Of a DNA stretch of 64,000 bases, positions 1 to 8,734 are shown in pieces. This DNA is from Xenorhabdus stockiae. GTDB taxonomy: Bacteria > Pseudomonadota > Gammaproteobacteria > Enterobacterales > Enterobacteriaceae. Position numbers and translations under genes: made by a program. Position 1 is the stretch's first letter; each line of letters begins with the position of its first letter. The DNA is taken from contig NZ_NJAJ01000010.1 of the NCBI RefSeq assembly GCF_002632825.1, forward strand, positions 1-64,000, written 5' to 3'. The notes beneath the pieces are model-generated. The model saw only the letters and a program-made list of their open reading frames with translations, was not told the origin of the DNA and searched no databases.

Positions 1-11
1 ACTCTTCAATT
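1..11 (-). rRNA. rrs: 16S rRNA 5' end (partial)
   Basis: Read on the minus strand, the first bases are AATTGAAGAGT, the conserved mature 5' end of enterobacterial 16S rRNA. They are preceded by CATCAAACTTTT as in E. coli rrn leaders. Only about 11 bases of the gene lie in the window; the rest is to the left. The operon is transcribed leftward, away from oriC. Confidence 0.85.
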
Positions 12-300
12 AAAAGTTTGATGCTCAAAGAATCGTTACTGTTAGTTCGTAATGAATTAACTGCTTCAGTCACTCTTCAAGACTTTAATCTTTTTTTGCC
101 TTTCGGCTGTCGATAGTGTCTTGCGAGTGCCCACACAGATTGTCTGATTAATTTGTTAAAGAGCAATGGCAACCGAACCTTTCGTTCCGGGTTGCGAGGC
201 TGCGTATCTTACGCTTTTTGCCTCCGGAGTCAAGCGATTATTTTCGCTTTCCTGCCGCTGGCCTTCGCGGCATGTTGCAGCTCAGCGTCGGTCAGTGGTG
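12..300 (-). promoter_or_regulatory. rRNA operon leader with boxA antiterminator
   Basis: This is the transcribed leader upstream of 16S on the minus strand. The boxA element TGCTCTTTAACA is read on the minus strand at 154-165. In E. coli it loads the Nus antitermination complex. The rest carries the conserved pre-16S spacer. No protein-coding gene is credible here. Confidence 0.85.
206..233 (-). promoter_or_regulatory. rrn P2 promoter
   Basis: On the minus strand a -35 TTGACT (228-233) and a -10 TAAGAT (206-211) are separated by 16 bp. The position and the -35 context CTTGACTC resemble E. coli rrn P2. Confidence 0.75.
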
Positions 301-304
301 GCGC

Positions 305-332
305 ATTATAGGGAGTTTTTCGGCCCTGACAA
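305..332 (-). promoter_or_regulatory. rrn P1 promoter
   Basis: On the minus strand a -35 TTGTCA (327-332) and a perfect -10 TATAAT (305-310) are separated by 16 bp. They are followed by the GC-rich discriminator GCGCCACCACTGA, almost identical to E. coli rrnB P1. That discriminator is typical of ppGpp/DksA-controlled promoters. The A/T tracts at about 333-400 sit where an UP element would be. Confidence 0.9.
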
Positions 333-535
333 TAGTTTTTTTGCATTTTTTTTTCGTTCGTTTTTTTTTTCAACAAATTCAGCAAAAATGTTCATTTTGA
401 ATTCAATTATTGATGGCATCTAAAGCGATTTTAAAATTCATGCTGCGAAACTAGAAATCTACTGGGTATATTTTTATGCATTAAAATGATACTTAGTTAC
501 CAAATAATCATCATGACAACATCACAGGACATCTA

Positions 536-1933
536 ATGGTCAAATCTGCGCGCAGCATGTCCGGATTGCCTTGGATTGCAGCAATGGCTTTTTTTATGCA
601 ATCCCTGGATGCAACAATCCTGAATACCGCACTTCCGGCAATTGCAAAAAGCCTAAACCACTCTCCATTAGCAATGCAGCCAGCTATTGTCAGTTACACA
701 TTAACTGTAGCAATGTTGATTCCAGTCAGTGGTTGGTTAGCAGATAGGTTTGGTACTCGGCGGGTTTTCATTTATGCCGTGTCCTTATTTTCTTTAGGTT
801 CTCTTGCCTGTGCATTATCCAGCTCACTTTCTTTTTTAGTCATTTCACGCGTTGTGCAGGGGATCGGCGGCGCAATGATGATGCCCGTTGCTCGTTTGGC
901 TTTATTACGGGCTTATCCGCGTAGCGAACTATTATCTGTGCTGAATTTTGTCACGATGCCCGGATTAGTAGGCCCTATTTTAGGACCTCTGCTTGGTGGG
1001 GTATTAGTAACTTATGCAACTTGGCACTGGATATTCATTATCAATATCCCCATTGGCTTATTAGGCATTATTTACGCCAAAAAACATATGCCCAACTTTA
1101 CTATGCCAAAAAGTCCCTTTGATTTTGCTGGATTTGTGATGTTCAGTTCAAGCTTAGTGATGATTTCAGTCAGTCTGGATTTATTTGGTAATAGCCCATT
1201 ACCGAACTATGTTCCCGCTGTAGTATTCGCTTCCGGGATTATGATGCTATTCGGGTATTGTTTTTATGCCAAAAGACACCCCAACCCACTTATCAGTCTT
1301 AGTTTATTTGAAACTAGGACATTCTCGGTTGGTATCGGCAGTAATATTGTGACGCGTTTAAGTACTGGCTCACTTTCTTTTCTTATTCCGCTGATGCTAC
1401 AGGTAGGTTTCGGTTATTCAGCTATTATTGCAGGCATTATGATGGCACCGAATGCCATTGGCGCTATTCTAGCCAAATCTTTTGTCTCTCGGATACTGTC
1501 ACGATTCGGATACAGAAATACCTTACTCTGGATCACAATCATTATCGGTCTCATGATTGCCCAGTTTTCGCTGCAATCCCCAGAACTGTCACTCGTGTTT
1601 TTGATTATCCCTCTATTTATATTGGGAATGGTTATGTCTACTCAATTTACAGCGATGAACACAATTACTCTTGGTGACTTAAACGATAATAATGCAAGTA
1701 CTGGGAATAGCCTGCTTTCTGTAGCCCAACAATTATCCATTAGCTTAGGGGTCACAGTCAGTGCGGCAATCCTGCGGTTTTATGATGCAACAAATTATGG
1801 TTCTACTATAGATAACTTTCACTATACCTTTCTTACGATAGGTATGATTACGCTAACTTCTGCCTTTATCTTTCTGTTCTTAAAGAAAGAGGATGGTATC
1901 AACTTGGTTAAGAAAAAGCGGCCTAAAAAATGA
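536..1933 (+). CDS. hsrA: HsrA, DHA2-type major facilitator transporter
   Basis: A 465-residue inner-membrane protein of the DHA2 (14-helix, EmrB/QacA-like) drug:H+ antiporter branch. It matches remembered E. coli HsrA (YieO) along its length: the start [16 protein letters not shown], the loop 2/3 motif [11 protein letters not shown] near residues 65-75, and the motif C-like stretch [13 protein letters not shown] near 143-155. The start follows AGGAC. The location is also diagnostic: in E. coli hsrA lies between the rbs operon and an rRNA operon, as here. Substrate unknown. The yieP gene that separates it from rrn in E. coli is absent. Confidence 0.9.
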   Translation: MVKSARSMSGLPWIAAMAFFMQSLDATILNTALPAIAKSLNHSPLAMQPAIVSYTLTVAMLIPVSGWLADRFGTRRVFIYAVSLFSLGSLACALSSSLSFLVISRVVQGIGGAMMMPVARLALLRAYPRSELLSVLNFVTMPGLVGPILGPLLGGVLVTYATWHWIFIINIPIGLLGIIYAKKHMPNFTMPKSPFDFAGFVMFSSSLVMISVSLDLFGNSPLPNYVPAVVFASGIMMLFGYCFYAKRHPNPLISLSLFETRTFSVGIGSNIVTRLSTGSLSFLIPLMLQVGFGYSAIIAGIMMAPNAIGAILAKSFVSRILSRFGYRNTLLWITIIIGLMIAQFSLQSPELSLVFLIIPLFILGMVMSTQFTAMNTITLGDLNDNNASTGNSLLSVAQQLSISLGVTVSAAILRFYDATNYGSTIDNFHYTFLTIGMITLTSAFIFLFLKKEDGINLVKKKRPKK

Positions 1934-1939
1934 TGTTAC

Positions 1940-1954
1940 GCCCGCAAGGCGGGC
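1940..1954. terminator. Stem-loop between convergent hsrA and rbsK
   Basis: GCCCGC-AAG-GCGGGC forms a 6-bp GC stem between the two convergent stop codons. A run of T lies about 10 bases downstream on the minus strand, and none directly after it on the plus strand. It is probably a shared, weak transcription end. Confidence 0.5.
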
Positions 1955-1978
1955 AACGTACTTTGATGATTATTCCGG

Positions 1979-2908
1979 TTAACCTTGCTCAGACAAAAAC
2001 TCATCAACTTCATTTCGCCAAGGAATAGAAGGCTGTGCTCCACGACGAGTCACTGCTATCGCCGCCGCTGCATGGGCAAAACGAATTGCTGATAAAATTT
2101 CTTTTCCTTCTAATAGTCCCGTAACCAAAGCTCCATTAAATGTATCTCCTGCAGCAATCGTATCGATAGCTTTTACCTGAAACCCAGCAATCACTTTACC
2201 TTGCTTACCTTGTTCGCTGAGCCATACTCCACGACTCCCTAATGTAATGATAACTGTCTCTATTCCTTTATTATGCAGAACATGAGCCGCTTTTTCTGCT
2301 CCTGAATCATCTGTTACGGCAATACCTGTCAGATATTCTACTTCTGTTTCATTAGGAGTAATAATATCTACCAGAGAAAGTAGTTTATCTGAGATTTTTT
2401 GGGCTGGAGCAGGATTAAGGATCACTTTGGTATGATATTTTTTCGCTATCTCCGCAGCCAACAATACAGTCTCTAATGGTGTTTCCAACTGCAGCAGTAA
2501 CGCATCTGCCTCCCTAATAACTTGTTCATGGTAGCGGAGATATTTTGGTATCAGTGCACCATTTGCACCCGCATTAATACCAATAACATTTTCGCCCTGT
2601 TGATTAACAAAAATCAGAGCGACTCCTGTTGTTTCACCTTCAATCATTTCTATGGCAGAAGTATTGATATTATCTTCTATTAATTGCTGACGAATACGTT
2701 GACCAGCATCATCCTGACCAACACAGGCAATAAATGTAATATCAGCCCCACAGCGACCAGCAGCAACTGCCTGATTTGCACCTTTTCCCCCGAATGCTAC
2801 CTGATACTGTTGCCCCTGCACCGTTTCCCCTGCCTGAGGAAACGATTTAAGATTCAATATATGATCGACGTTAATACTTCCCATCACTACCAGTTTTGCC
2901 TTACGCAT
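1979..2908 (-). CDS. rbsK: Ribokinase
   Basis: A 309-residue PfkB-family sugar kinase that makes ribose-5-phosphate from ribose and ATP in the cytosol. Two PfkB signatures are visible: GGKGANQAVAAGR near residues 41-53 and the C-terminal DTIAAGDTFNGA, which contains the catalytic base Asp. The length equals E. coli RbsK. The rest of the rbs operon (rbsDACB) and rbsR are missing on both sides, so ribose must reach the enzyme by an unlinked transporter or from nucleoside salvage. Start ATG with an upstream GGAGT-like ribosome site. Confidence 0.95.
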   Translation of the reverse strand: MRKAKLVVMGSINVDHILNLKSFPQAGETVQGQQYQVAFGGKGANQAVAAGRCGADITFIACVGQDDAGQRIRQQLIEDNINTSAIEMIEGETTGVALIFVNQQGENVIGINAGANGALIPKYLRYHEQVIREADALLLQLETPLETVLLAAEIAKKYHTKVILNPAPAQKISDKLLSLVDIITPNETEVEYLTGIAVTDDSGAEKAAHVLHNKGIETVIITLGSRGVWLSEQGKQGKVIAGFQVKAIDTIAAGDTFNGALVTGLLEGKEILSAIRFAHAAAAIAVTRRGAQPSIPWRNEVDEFLSEQG

Positions 2909-3194
2909 TATATTTACTCCTGTTCAAGGATCCTTCAGTTATCAAAAATAACAATCGTACAATGACAATGATTTTTAGTAATACACTCTGTGAACGGTAA
3001 TAGTGGTATCAGTTTTTGTTCTCGATAAATATCTACATCTTTTACAAGTATCACTTCAGATACCCCACAAAGTTAATGCTAAATCAATTCCATAGGTAGA
3101 ACCAGAAATTGGCAGTGCAACAAAAATTCAACAAATATTCATCAAAACCTTTGCATAGATAGTTTTTTACCTATAAATAAAGGAGAGTTACTAT
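2909..3194. other. Divergent intergenic region rbsK/ravA
   Basis: 286 bp with no credible gene, standing where kup and rbsDACB lie in E. coli. I could not recognise remnants of those genes. It must carry the rbsK (minus) and ravA (plus) promoters, but no box pair is convincing. Confidence 0.5.
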
Positions 3195-4718
3195 TTGAGC
3201 TATGGTGTTCACGATATGCAATTGGTTGAGAAAATAGCCCGGCTAAGTCAGTATCTGGAAAGTGGGTTGTATGAAAGACGACAGACCATCAGGCTTTGTC
3301 TACTGGCTGCTTTATGTGGAGAAAGCGTTTTCCTTCTCGGACCTCCGGGCATAGCCAAGAGCCTAATCGCGCGTCGGATAAAATTTGCTTTTCAGAATGC
3401 CCGTCATTTTGAATACCTGATGACACGTTTTTCCACCCCGGAAGAGATTTTCGGCCCTCTCTCTATTCAGGCGTTAAAGGATGAAGGCCGTTACCAGCGT
3501 CTTACTGAAGGCTATTTGCCTGAGGCTGAAATTGTTTTTTTAGATGAAATCTGGAAAGCAGGGCCTGCTATTTTAAATACGCTACTAACAGCAATAAATG
3601 AAAAAAAATTCAGAAATGGCAATCAGGAAGAACAATTACCAATGAGGTTGTTGATCACCGCGTCTAATGAACTACCTGATGCCAATAATGGCCTGGAAGC
3701 ACTTTATGATCGCATTCTGATCCGGCTTTGGCTGGATAATATTCAGGAAAAGAAAAGTTTTCATGCTTTACTCACAGATCACAGCAATGAAAATACCAAT
3801 CCTGTACCCGATCACTTTCAAATTATCCATGAAGAGCTTGATCAATGGCAGAATAAAATCAGCCACATCTCCCTTCCGATCCCTATTTTCGAGTTGATCT
3901 ATCAGCTGCGTCAGCAAATTAATGCTATGGAAAATACGCCTCATACCTCGGATCGCCGATGGAAAAAATCTATTCGTTTGTTACAGGCCAGTGCTTTTTT
4001 CAGTGGAAGAAACTCTATATCTCCCCTGGATCTCGTTCTACTAAAAGACTGTCTATGGCACGATCTGAATACTTTAAAACTTACCCCTCAACTTCTGCAT
4101 AATTTACTGACAGAACAAGCTTATCAACAACGCTCTTTAACCCACAAAATGGAAGTTCTATACCAACAGTGGATGAAAGCCAGACAAGATGAAACCCCTC
4201 ATCCACCTTTACAGCTAACCACAAAATTATCAGTTTTTGGTCACCATACTTACTATTTGCTCCCTGAAAATATAATCGGTGAGAAGCTGACACTATTTCT
4301 GTCACCTTCATTAAATTTACATGATCTCGCTGTTAATTTTATCGAAGTAGATAAATCTCATCTGGAAAAATCCCTTAAAAAGAACAGTGACACTTTATCT
4401 GTCCGGTTAAATGGAATTGGTTTTCCACAAAAAATTCCTTTTGAAGTTAACAAAAAAAATCAAATTGAAATGCTGGATATCAGCCGAAATAGTGCAGTGT
4501 TATGTCTATCTGAACAAAAACAGATAACCCTGAAAAAAGAGCAGGTACAGTGGAAGGAAAAACTCTTATCTATTGGCGATGAAATCCAACACCAGCATCA
4601 ATTGTTTAGCCAACATCAGCCCTGCTTATTTATCGAGACACATTGGCTGGCTGATATTGAGCTAAGTTTTTCCCAATTAACCGAGGAGCTTCAGAAATTG
4701 AGATCAAAAATGGGGTAA
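3195..4718 (+). CDS. ravA: RavA, MoxR-family AAA+ ATPase
   Basis: A 507-residue regulatory ATPase (E. coli 498). Walker A GPPGIAKS is at residues 49-56, Walker B IVFLDE at 113-118, and the sensor-1 Asn in TASNEL. The C-terminal part is the family's LARA and triple-helix region. In E. coli RavA forms hexamers that bind lysine decarboxylase LdcI and works with ViaA on respiratory complexes and membrane stress. The chosen start is TTG at 3195, nine bases after AGGAG; an in-frame ATG lies at 3216. The gene ends 4 bp before viaA, so the two are co-transcribed. Confidence 0.93.
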   Translation: MSYGVHDMQLVEKIARLSQYLESGLYERRQTIRLCLLAALCGESVFLLGPPGIAKSLIARRIKFAFQNARHFEYLMTRFSTPEEIFGPLSIQALKDEGRYQRLTEGYLPEAEIVFLDEIWKAGPAILNTLLTAINEKKFRNGNQEEQLPMRLLITASNELPDANNGLEALYDRILIRLWLDNIQEKKSFHALLTDHSNENTNPVPDHFQIIHEELDQWQNKISHISLPIPIFELIYQLRQQINAMENTPHTSDRRWKKSIRLLQASAFFSGRNSISPLDLVLLKDCLWHDLNTLKLTPQLLHNLLTEQAYQQRSLTHKMEVLYQQWMKARQDETPHPPLQLTTKLSVFGHHTYYLLPENIIGEKLTLFLSPSLNLHDLAVNFIEVDKSHLEKSLKKNSDTLSVRLNGIGFPQKIPFEVNKKNQIEMLDISRNSAVLCLSEQKQITLKKEQVQWKEKLLSIGDEIQHQHQLFSQHQPCLFIETHWLADIELSFSQLTEELQKLRSKMG

Positions 4719-4722
4719 TGAC

Positions 4723-6180
4723 ATGCTAACTCTGCCTGCTCTCGATCTTCTACTCGCCATAAATGAAAGCGATTTGATCGAGGAAATTATCTTAACATTC
4801 TTAAACACTCCTCAATTGATCATCTTCTTTAAAAATTTTCCCGGAATAAAACAAGCATTACTGAAAGAAATTCCAGACTGGCGAAAAACATTGCAGCAAA
4901 GGATCGAGGAAACCTTTATTCCTCCACCTCTGGCTGAGGAATTTTATTTATATCAACAAGTAACAATAATGGAACCTGCTGAGTTTTTTCAGAAATTACC
5001 CCACATTGTTGAAAAGATAGAAAAAATTAAATCCTCTTTTGCTAATGATGCTTATAAATTATGTCAGCGATCATTTCAGGGCAGCAAAGCTGGGCACATA
5101 TTGTTTATTCAACACTGGCGCGCATGTCTGATCCATCAAACAACGGCAATTCATAAGACATTATTGGAACAAGAAAAGGATCTTTTTCTGACAGAGATCC
5201 AGAAACGATTAGTAATAGCAAATCATCTTGCTCCTATATTCAATGAAAATGATCAAGCTGCGGGGTGCCTATGGGATATGAGCAAAGGCCAGTTTCAGCC
5301 TACAGAACATAACATATCGCTACTAACTCAATATTCTGAGTTTCTTAGTCAACAGCCAGAATTGGAAAGACTGACTCAACTACTGGGTCATAGCCAAACG
5401 GCTAAATCACTTCCTAAAGACAGCCCTGCTCTGGAGTCATTCACACAAACTGAACGTATTCCTGATACTGTGCCAGAACAAGTCAGCGGACTTCACCAAG
5501 GTGATGACATTCTGAGAGTTCTGCCTACAGAGCTGGCCATGTTAGGGATTGAAGAACTGGAGTACGAATTTTATCGTCGACTAGTTGAAAAAAAACTACT
5601 GACCTATCGCTTGCAGGGAAATAGTTGGCAAACAAAAACTGTTTTAAAACCTGCTATTCATCATCACAACGAAAAGCAGCCCAGAGGACCATTTATTGTC
5701 TGTGTGGATACTTCCGGTTCGATGGGAGGCTTCAATGAACGTTGTGCAAAAGCATTTTGCCTTGCTTTGATGCGTATCGCACTGGCTGATAACCGCCAGT
5801 GTCATATCATGCTGTTTTCCACAGATATCATTCATTATGACTTAACATCGCAGAATGGGCTGACTCAGGCAGTGAATTTTCTGGGGCAAACATTCAGGGG
5901 AGGAACTGATCTGGCCTTCTGCCTAGAAACGGTAATAAGAAAAATGGAACAACACATCTGGAAAGATGCTGACGCTGTTGTAATTTCAGATTTCATTGCC
6001 CAGCGTTTACCGGGCGATCTAATCCATCAGGTACAAAATCTGCAACAGCACCAACAACACCGCTTCCATGCGGTCTCCCTGTCCAATTACGGGAAACCCG
6101 GTATCATGCGAATATTTGATTACATCTGGCGCTTTGATACCGGGATTACAAGCCGTTTACTGCGAAAGTGGCAGCACTGA
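4723..6180 (+). CDS. viaA: ViaA, VWA-domain partner of RavA
   Basis: A 485-residue partner of RavA. The N-terminal two thirds are helical. The C-terminal third (about 323-485) is a von Willebrand factor A domain with an intact MIDAS motif DTSGS at 329-333 and the downstream Thr in GGTDLAF. The length equals that of E. coli ViaA (about 483). In E. coli ViaA stimulates RavA ATPase activity and binds phospholipid. The 4-bp gap to ravA shows translational coupling. It converges with asnA. Confidence 0.93.
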   Translation: MLTLPALDLLLAINESDLIEEIILTFLNTPQLIIFFKNFPGIKQALLKEIPDWRKTLQQRIEETFIPPPLAEEFYLYQQVTIMEPAEFFQKLPHIVEKIEKIKSSFANDAYKLCQRSFQGSKAGHILFIQHWRACLIHQTTAIHKTLLEQEKDLFLTEIQKRLVIANHLAPIFNENDQAAGCLWDMSKGQFQPTEHNISLLTQYSEFLSQQPELERLTQLLGHSQTAKSLPKDSPALESFTQTERIPDTVPEQVSGLHQGDDILRVLPTELAMLGIEELEYEFYRRLVEKKLLTYRLQGNSWQTKTVLKPAIHHHNEKQPRGPFIVCVDTSGSMGGFNERCAKAFCLALMRIALADNRQCHIMLFSTDIIHYDLTSQNGLTQAVNFLGQTFRGGTDLAFCLETVIRKMEQHIWKDADAVVISDFIAQRLPGDLIHQVQNLQQHQQHRFHAVSLSNYGKPGIMRIFDYIWRFDTGITSRLLRKWQH

Positions 6181-6207
6181 AAACTTAATCCTTTCAAAAA
6201 AACAGAA

Positions 6208-7200
6208 TTACAGGACACCTTCGACAGATTCAATCACTTCTGGTGACCAAACACCACACTGAACCTGACCAATATGCGCCATTTGCAGCAGCAGCATCAC
6301 TAAACGGGACTGACCAATACCACCACCGATAGACTGTGGCATCTCACCTTTCAGCAGAGACTGGTGCCAGTCGTACTGCAAGCGATCTTCATCACCGGAC
6401 AGTGCAAGCTGACGCTCCAGCGCTTCAGCATCAACACGGATCCCCATTGAAGAAATTTCAAAAGCATCCTGCAAAACAGGGTTCCAGACGATAATGTCAC
6501 CGTTCAGGCCAAGGAAACCATCGCTGTTTGTTGTTGTCCAATCGTCATAGTCCGGTGCACGAACATCATGTGCCTGACCATCAGACAGCTTACCGCCGAT
6601 TCCCATCAGGAAAACAGCACCAAATTCTTTTGCAGCCGCACGCTCACGACCTTTGGCATCCAGATCTGGGTAACGTTTCAGAAGCTCTTCACTGTGCATG
6701 AAGTGAATTTGATCTGGCAGGAACGGTGCCAGACCAAACTCCTTACTTACTGCTTGTTGTGTTTCTTTTATCGCTTCGTAGATTTTACCCACTGTCTGTT
6801 TTAAATAATCGAGTGAGCGGCAACCTTCACCCACTACTTTTTCCCAATCCCACTGATCAACAAAGACCGAATGGATAGGAGTCAGGCGATCCTCATCAGG
6901 ACGCAGAGCCTTCATATGCGTATACAATCCTTGTTCTGCCTGAAAACCAAAGCGGCCCAGAGTCTTACGTTTCCATTTAGCCAGAGAATGAACCACTTCA
7001 AACGTAGCATCAGGCAGTGTCTTAACCTTCACCTGTACCGCTTTTTCGTGGCCTGACAGGTTATCCTGCGTACCATCACCAAGACGGCTCAGAATTGGCC
7101 CCTGCACTTCGATTAAACCAAGTTGCTTCTCTAGCAAACGTGAAAAGTAAGATTTCACAAAACTAATCTGCTGCTGTTTTTCAATAAAGGATGTTTTCAT
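6208..7200 (-). CDS. asnA: Aspartate-ammonia ligase
   Basis: The ammonia-dependent asparagine synthetase, which makes asparagine from aspartate, ammonia and ATP. It is 330 residues, as in E. coli, when started at the ATG before [10 protein letters not shown] (7200). The open frame runs 26 codons further upstream without homology. Class II tRNA synthetase-like fold; visible conserved stretches are [17 protein letters not shown] near 40-56 and GGIGQSRL near 294-301. It lies divergent from asnC, its activator in E. coli, with 166 bp between them. Confidence 0.95.
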   Translation of the reverse strand: MKTSFIEKQQQISFVKSYFSRLLEKQLGLIEVQGPILSRLGDGTQDNLSGHEKAVQVKVKTLPDATFEVVHSLAKWKRKTLGRFGFQAEQGLYTHMKALRPDEDRLTPIHSVFVDQWDWEKVVGEGCRSLDYLKQTVGKIYEAIKETQQAVSKEFGLAPFLPDQIHFMHSEELLKRYPDLDAKGRERAAAKEFGAVFLMGIGGKLSDGQAHDVRAPDYDDWTTTNSDGFLGLNGDIIVWNPVLQDAFEISSMGIRVDAEALERQLALSGDEDRLQYDWHQSLLKGEMPQSIGGGIGQSRLVMLLLQMAHIGQVQCGVWSPEVIESVEGVL

Positions 7201-7366
7201 GATGCTGCTCTCTAAATTTTTTAGTGACCCTGTGTCCTGTTGATATATATTAAGCAACAAAACAGAGTATAAATTCAATATCTGATAATAAAAATATACA
7301 CTAATGCAGATAAACGATAATTTTTACACTATAAAAATGAATATCATTTAAAAATAGGGATTAAAA
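7201..7366. promoter_or_regulatory. asnA/asnC divergent control region
   Basis: A 166-bp AT-rich region between divergent asnA and asnC. In E. coli AsnC activates asnA from this region and represses itself, and asparagine antagonises the activation. No operator sequence can be assigned from sequence alone. Confidence 0.5.
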
Positions 7367-7828
7367 ATGGCAGAAATTTATCAGATCGATAATTTAGACC
7401 GAGACATACTTCATGCTTTAATGGATAACGCGCGTACACCTTACGCTGAACTAGCCAAAAAATTCGCAGTCAGCCCGGGCACGATCCATGTTCGCGTAGA
7501 AAAAATGAAGCAGGCGGGAATTATTTCCGGCACTCGGGTTGATATTAGTGCTAAACAACTTGGGTTTGACGTATGCTGCTTTATTGGCATCATCCTGAAA
7601 AGCGCGAAAGACTACCCAGCAGCATTACAAAAGCTCGATATGCTGGATGAAGTCGTTGAAGTCTATTACACAACAGGGCATTACAGTATTTTTATCAAAG
7701 TCATGTGCCGGTCTATCGAATCTCTTCAAGATGTACTTATTAACAAGATCCAAACTATTGACGAAATACAGTCAACGGAAACACTGATCTCACTACAAAA
7801 CCCGATCATGAGGACTATCAAACCCTGA
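7367..7828 (+). CDS. asnC: AsnC, Lrp-family asparagine-responsive regulator
   Basis: A 153-residue feast/famine regulator (E. coli 152). The N-terminal helix-turn-helix starts at IDNLDRDILHALMDNARTPY. The C-terminal RAM effector domain is VEVYYTTGHYSIFIKV. It is predicted to activate divergent asnA when asparagine is scarce. It precedes mioC in the same direction, so read-through would reach mioC and oriC, as in E. coli. Confidence 0.95.
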   Translation: MAEIYQIDNLDRDILHALMDNARTPYAELAKKFAVSPGTIHVRVEKMKQAGIISGTRVDISAKQLGFDVCCFIGIILKSAKDYPAALQKLDMLDEVVEVYYTTGHYSIFIKVMCRSIESLQDVLINKIQTIDEIQSTETLISLQNPIMRTIKP

Positions 7829-7850
7829 TCCTGAAAAACCTATAACCATA

Positions 7851-7859
7851 TTATCCACA
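7851..7859 (+). promoter_or_regulatory. DnaA box in mioC promoter region
   Basis: A perfect consensus DnaA box TTATCCACA lies 59 bp before the mioC start. In E. coli DnaA bound at the mioC promoter represses transcription that would run into oriC. Confidence 0.85.
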
Positions 7860-7917
7860 GGTAGATCCCGACAGACTCACAACGTACAATAGTTGCTCTT
7901 TAAATTTAGCAAGGATC

Positions 7918-8361
7918 ATGATGAGCACGATAACCTTAATCAGCGGAAGCACAATGGGCAGCGCTGAGTACGTTGCTGAGCATATGGCAGAGATCTTGGA
8001 TAATCTTGGTTTTTCAACAGAGATACTACATGGCCCTTCACTGGATGATTTGCCTCTGAATGGGCTATGGATTGTCGTCACATCAACACATGGGGCAGGG
8101 GATTTACCTGAAAATCTTCAACCTCTCGCCAATGAGATCGTACAGCAGAAACCTGATCTGAGTCTTGTAACATTTGGCGCTGTCGGGATTGGAAGTTCAG
8201 AATATGACACATTTTGTGGTGCAATAAGATCATTGGAACAATTATTAGAAGATCAGCAGGCAAAAAGGATCGGCGATCGACTGGAAATAGACATCCTGCA
8301 ACACGAAATTCCGGAAGATCCAGCTGAAGAATGGGTCAAAGAATGGGCAAAGTTACTCTGA
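7918..8361 (+). CDS. mioC: MioC, flavodoxin-like FMN protein
   Basis: A 147-residue flavodoxin fold protein (E. coli 147). The FMN phosphate-binding loop is SGSTMGSAEYVAEH at about residues 9-22, and the flavin loops TSTHGAGDLPENL and FGAVGIGSSEYDTFCGA are intact. In E. coli MioC is an electron carrier reported to support biotin synthase. Its transcription is directed through oriC. Start ATG follows AAGGATC. Confidence 0.95.
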   Translation: MMSTITLISGSTMGSAEYVAEHMAEILDNLGFSTEILHGPSLDDLPLNGLWIVVTSTHGAGDLPENLQPLANEIVQQKPDLSLVTFGAVGIGSSEYDTFCGAIRSLEQLLEDQQAKRIGDRLEIDILQHEIPEDPAEEWVKEWAKLL

Positions 8362-8374
8362 TCAGATTAATTTT

Positions 8375-8655
8375 TTAGCGATCAACTGTGGATAACTTAG
8401 CTAAAAAGCAGGGGTTAACCCGTAGTTATCCATTTAATAATCATGTTTCAATCTAGCGGTTGTGTATAACTAGCTATTTAGATCCCAGCTTATACTGAGT
8501 TGGATCACGGATCATTCACAGCAAATGATCCTTTTCAGCATCATGATCTTTCTATGGAAAATCCACTTATCCACAGATGATCGCGATCCTAATAAAAGAT
8601 CTAATAAAGAGATCTTTAAATAAAAAGATCTTATTTTAAATAATGACGATCACTC
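8375..8655. other. oriC: Chromosomal replication origin oriC
   Basis: The non-coding stretch between mioC and mnmG is laid out like E. coli oriC. DnaA boxes: R4 at 8387-8395 (TGTGGATAA), R3-like TTATCCATT at 8426-8434, R2 at 8461-8469 (TGTGTATAA, complement of TTATACACA) and R1 at 8567-8575 (TTATCCACA). On the mnmG side three AT-rich 13-mers ending in AAAGATC or GAGATC (8589-8601, 8602-8614, 8618-8630) form the unwinding element. I count 13 GATC sites between 8360 and 8651, substrates for Dam methylation and SeqA. IHF and Fis sites are expected but cannot be placed by eye. Confidence 0.95.
8589..8630. repeat. oriC DNA unwinding element, three 13-mers
   Basis: CTAATAAAAGATC (8589-8601), TAATAAAGAGATC (8602-8614) and AAATAAAAAGATC (8618-8630) are near-identical. 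Each ends in a GATC, as do the L, M and R 13-mers of E. coli in reverse orientation. DnaA-ATP melts this segment and DnaB is loaded here. Confidence 0.9.
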
Positions 8656-8734
8656 CTACTTGGTCTAATGGCCAAACTTGAGTAGAATTCTCTCCCCAAT
8701 GCAAACTAGCATTCTTACAATTGAAGGTTCGCAC

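Noticed and set aside
3151-3177. TTGCAT/TATAAA pair before ravA as a promoter
   Set aside because: The spacing is only 15 bp and the start point would fall on the ribosome site at 3181, so the transcript could not carry it.
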